Of a DNA stretch of 8,240 nucleotides, positions 6,383 through 8,240 are shown piece after piece. The translations under genes and the position numbers were made by a program. Below the pieces are notes generated by a model. The model saw nothing but the letters and a program-made list of their open reading frames with translations. It did no database searches and was not told where the DNA came from. The first letter of the stretch is position 1. Each line of letters starts with the position of its first letter. The stretch comes from Candidatus Omnitrophota bacterium (GTDB taxonomy: Bacteria > Omnitrophota > Gorgyraeia > Tantalellales > Tantalellaceae). The stretch spans positions 1 to 8,240 of the forward strand of contig JAGLIU010000264.1 of the NCBI GenBank assembly GCA_023142805.1, read 5' to 3'.

Positions 6383-7621
6383 ATGCTCAAAAAGAAAAAC
6401 AAAACTTTTTTGGAAAATATTAAAATAAAAATGCCTAAAATTAAGATAAACTTTACGAAAATAAAAAAGAATTATATATGGGTAGTAGCGGGGATATTGA
6501 TCGTAACAGTAATCTTGGCGCGTAGTATAGGGAAGATAACGGATATTTTTTCAGGAGAGACCGGAGACAAAGAAGAAATAGCGGAAATACATGACACTGT
6601 GCCTGTCAAAGTTTATAAACTTAAAAGGATTGATTTTAAAGATACTCTTCCTGTTATGGGAAGGGTAGAAGGTTCTAAAGAAATTGATCTTAAATTTGAC
6701 AGCAAAGGTATTCTCGAAAGTTTTAATTTTGAAGAAGGCGAGCGAATGCTTGAAGGCGATATTATAGCGAGTCTTAATCAGAAAGACGCGTTGCTTAAAT
6801 TGAAGTATGCCGCGCTTGAAATGGAGAAGACGAAAAAAATGTATGATCTCGGAGGGGTGGACAAACTGGCGGTGGATCAGAAGAAACTGGAATATGAATC
6901 CTCAAAGCGGGAATTGGAAAAAACTAATATTTACGCGCATAGTGACGGATATTTGGGAAGCAAAGACGTAGATTCCGGAGCATTTATTACTTCACAAGAC
7001 AAAATAGGGACTTTTGTGGATTTTAGTGAAGTGTGCGCGATATTTGATGTTATAGAAGAAGATTCTTCAAAAATGGAATTGGGTCAGAACGCTGAGATCT
7101 TTCTAGACGCGTATCCCGGAGGGTCATATACGGGGACGGTCGATACGATCGCTCCTCTGATAGAGGGCAGAACCCGTACGCAAAAGGTGAGTATCAAACT
7201 GGACAATGAAAAAAACGAGATGAAACCGGGGATGTTCGCGCGGGCCATTATAAACACGTATGAGAGTAAGGACGCTTTGATCATTCCATCCGCGGCTTTT
7301 AAAAAGCAAGAGAACAAGTACTATGTTTATGTTGTAAAATCCGAAGATGAAATTGAAGAAGAAACAGAGGAAGAAGGTTTGGTAGAAGAGGGGTTAGCGG
7401 AAGCGGATGAAATGGTTGAAAAGATGATGGCAGAGAGTGAAGATGGGGACGAGATCGGGATTATAGAACGGAGAGAGATAACCATAGAATATTTAACGCA
7501 TGAAGCGGCGGAGATCGGCGGGGGGATCGAAGAAGGAGAACTTATAGTTCGAGAACTGCACAGAGAGTATAAAGACGGTGATAGAGTAGAGATAACAGAA
7601 GTGCAAGAAACAATATTTTAA
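6383..7621 (+). CDS. RND efflux periplasmic adaptor (HlyD/AcrA-type membrane fusion protein)
   Basis: 412 residues. A Lys-rich cytoplasmic N-terminus (1-30) precedes one transmembrane anchor (about 32-48). The adaptor core follows: first half of the lipoyl/barrel-sandwich domain (about 92-133, with GRVEG and FNFEEGERMLEGDIIASL), a short alpha-hairpin (about 135-181), second lipoyl half (IYAHSDGYLGSKDVDSGAFI, 183-202), beta-barrel (about 215-292, ending KPGMFARAII) and a membrane-proximal domain. The adaptor links an RND pump to an outer-membrane channel, and here lies between the genes for both. Oddities: helices of only about 20 residues each, with K152/L156/A163 where the channel-binding RLS motif of AcrA would align, and a very acidic insert (about 321-358) in the membrane-proximal domain. 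A strong AAGGAGGTG at 6372-6380 sets the start, 50 bases after the TolC-fusion stop. Confidence 0.92.
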   Translation: MLKKKNKTFLENIKIKMPKIKINFTKIKKNYIWVVAGILIVTVILARSIGKITDIFSGETGDKEEIAEIHDTVPVKVYKLKRIDFKDTLPVMGRVEGSKEIDLKFDSKGILESFNFEEGERMLEGDIIASLNQKDALLKLKYAALEMEKTKKMYDLGGVDKLAVDQKKLEYESSKRELEKTNIYAHSDGYLGSKDVDSGAFITSQDKIGTFVDFSEVCAIFDVIEEDSSKMELGQNAEIFLDAYPGGSYTGTVDTIAPLIEGRTRTQKVSIKLDNEKNEMKPGMFARAIINTYESKDALIIPSAAFKKQENKYYVYVVKSEDEIEEETEEEGLVEEGLAEADEMVEKMMAESEDGDEIGIIERREITIEYLTHEAAEIGGGIEEGELIVRELHREYKDGDRVEITEVQETIF

Positions 7622-7662
7622 GAACTAGGGACAGAATTTTATTCATAGAGTTTTTTGTATTT
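7622..7662 (+). other. Gap carrying a GGGACAGAAT motif
   Basis: The DNA right after the adaptor stop reads AACTAGGGACAGAATTTTATTC. The GGGACAG core also occurs at position 9 near the left end of the window. I recall such GGGACAG-start sequences as recurrent intergenic elements in many uncultured and deltaproteobacterial genomes, some linked to REP-type transposases; this is memory, not shown here. No terminator hairpin is visible between the adaptor and the RND gene. Confidence 0.3.
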
Positions 7663-7806
7663 GTGGTGCTTATAGCGTTGATATTTAGCGCGTTAACGGG
7701 AATGTTAAGTCAGAACGCGATAAACATTATAAATTCAACAAACGCTACAAACATATATTTTCCCCGGGGATATTATTATAAGATAGACTATTATGGGATT
7801 ACCTGA
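7663..7806 (+). CDS. Possible small membrane protein, uncertain start
   Basis: An open frame runs from 7585 to a TGA at 7804-7806. Its central part encodes a strongly hydrophobic segment (IEFFVFVVLIALIFSALTGML) followed by a polar tail rich in Asn, Ile and Tyr (ending YYYKIDYYGIT). Codon choice (ATA for Ile, GCG for Ala) matches the neighbouring genes. The first ordinary start codon is GTG at 7663 (47 residues), which cuts into the hydrophobic segment. An ATT at 7636 is better placed behind AGGGA (7627-7631) but is a rare initiator. The frame overlaps the RND gene start by 14 bases, which would couple translation. It is also the -1 frame of the adaptor, so a remnant or frameshift tail is possible. 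Unrecognised; real-gene status is uncertain. Confidence 0.33.
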   Translation: MVLIALIFSALTGMLSQNAINIINSTNATNIYFPRGYYYKIDYYGIT

Positions 7807-8240
7807 ATTTTCAACAAGAAGACCGGTTACTACGATAATGATATTTGCCGGGGTTATACTTTTTGGCGTGATATCATTGACGAAACTTTCGCAGGAACTG
7901 TTCCCCCCAATTACTTATCCGCAGCTTACAGTTTTTACAGGATACGCTAATGCCGCGCCGGAAGAAATAGAGACACTTTTGACACGTCCTATTGAAGAGG
8001 CGGTTGGGACCGTAAGCGGATTAAAAACAATACGTTCGATATCTAAAGAAGGCGTGTCTTTGGTCATGGCTGAATTCGATTGGGACCAGAATATGGATTT
8101 TGCGTCTCTAAGAACACGAGAAAAAGTCGACCTGGTAAAAGCACGTTTGCCGCGTGATGCCTCAGAGCCTCTTGTTGTGCCATTCAATCCTTTTGAGCTT
8201 CCTATAATGACGATAAGTGTCACGGGGGAACGAAGTCCTG
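7793..8240 (+). CDS. RND efflux transporter, AcrB/HAE1-like, 5' part (cut by window end)
   Basis: The first 149 residues of what is normally a protein of about 1000 or more; the frame stays open to the window edge. The N-terminus MGLPEFSTRRPVTTIM is the classic RND start (short amphipathic helix, then RRPV), followed by the first transmembrane helix (about 12-30) and the beginning of the periplasmic porter domain: ELFPPITYPQLTV (35-47), APEEIETLLTRPIEEAVGTV (55-74), SISKEGVSLVMAEFDW (83-98), LRTREKVDLVKARLP (106-120). These match proton-driven drug/lipid exporters of the AcrB type. The intramembrane Asp residues lie beyond the window, so activity cannot be judged. It would be the inner-membrane motor for the adaptor and TolC-fusion encoded upstream. 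The Shine-Dalgarno is weak, so coupling to an upstream frame is plausible. Confidence 0.95.
   Translation, partial: MGLPEFSTRRPVTTIMIFAGVILFGVISLTKLSQELFPPITYPQLTVFTGYANAAPEEIETLLTRPIEEAVGTVSGLKTIRSISKEGVSLVMAEFDWDQNMDFASLRTREKVDLVKARLPRDASEPLVVPFNPFELPIMTISVTGERSP

Noticed and set aside
7705..7733. Possible promoter TTAAGT / TATAAA ahead of the RND gene
   Set aside because: The -35 matches only three of six bases, and A/T-rich -10 look-alikes are common here. The RND gene is more simply read from the operon.
7761..7770. TCCCCGGGGA palindrome before the RND gene as terminator or operator
   Set aside because: There is no loop to form a hairpin and no T-run after it. It also lies within the possible small frame, where it encodes Pro-Arg-Gly.

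Overview
The window looks like accessory or chromosomal DNA of an uncultured diderm (Gram-negative type) bacterium. An outer-membrane factor, a periplasmic adaptor and an RND pump sit in a row, which requires two membranes. Frequent ATA codons, very Lys/Glu-rich coding, and short GGGACAG and AAAGTT repeat debris at the edges resemble what I recall of candidate-phylum genomes such as Omnitrophota. That placement is an inference from style only, and no marker gene is present.

All recognisable genes lie on the + strand and probably form one operon. Positions 1-338 are non-coding: repeat debris (1-87), a good sigma70-like promoter (115-143), then a leader with two 39-40 bp direct-repeat copies bracketing a perfect TATAAT, and two small A/T palindromes. 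Next come a ROK-type winged-helix regulator whose sugar-kinase motifs have eroded (339-1454) and, two bases later, a 113-residue Cys4 zinc-finger protein (1457-1798). After 31 bases comes a 1500-residue exported protein (1830-6332). It joins about 870 residues of TPR-like, charged coiled-coil repeats to a complete TolC-type outer-membrane efflux domain and ends with one more copy of the repeat. A membrane-anchored HlyD/AcrA-type adaptor follows (6383-7621), then a possible tiny membrane-protein frame (7663-7806). The last gene is the 5' end of an AcrB-like RND transporter, cut by the window edge (7793-8240).

Together the last three recognised genes encode a full tripartite efflux pump: RND motor in the inner membrane, adaptor, and TolC-like outer-membrane channel. 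The regulator at the head, and perhaps the zinc-finger protein, probably control it. The unusual part is the outer-membrane component, which carries a very large repeat-built periplasmic extension, while the partner adaptor has a short hairpin and an acidic insert. The arrangement suggests an export machine with non-standard periplasmic architecture. Its substrate cannot be read from the sequence.
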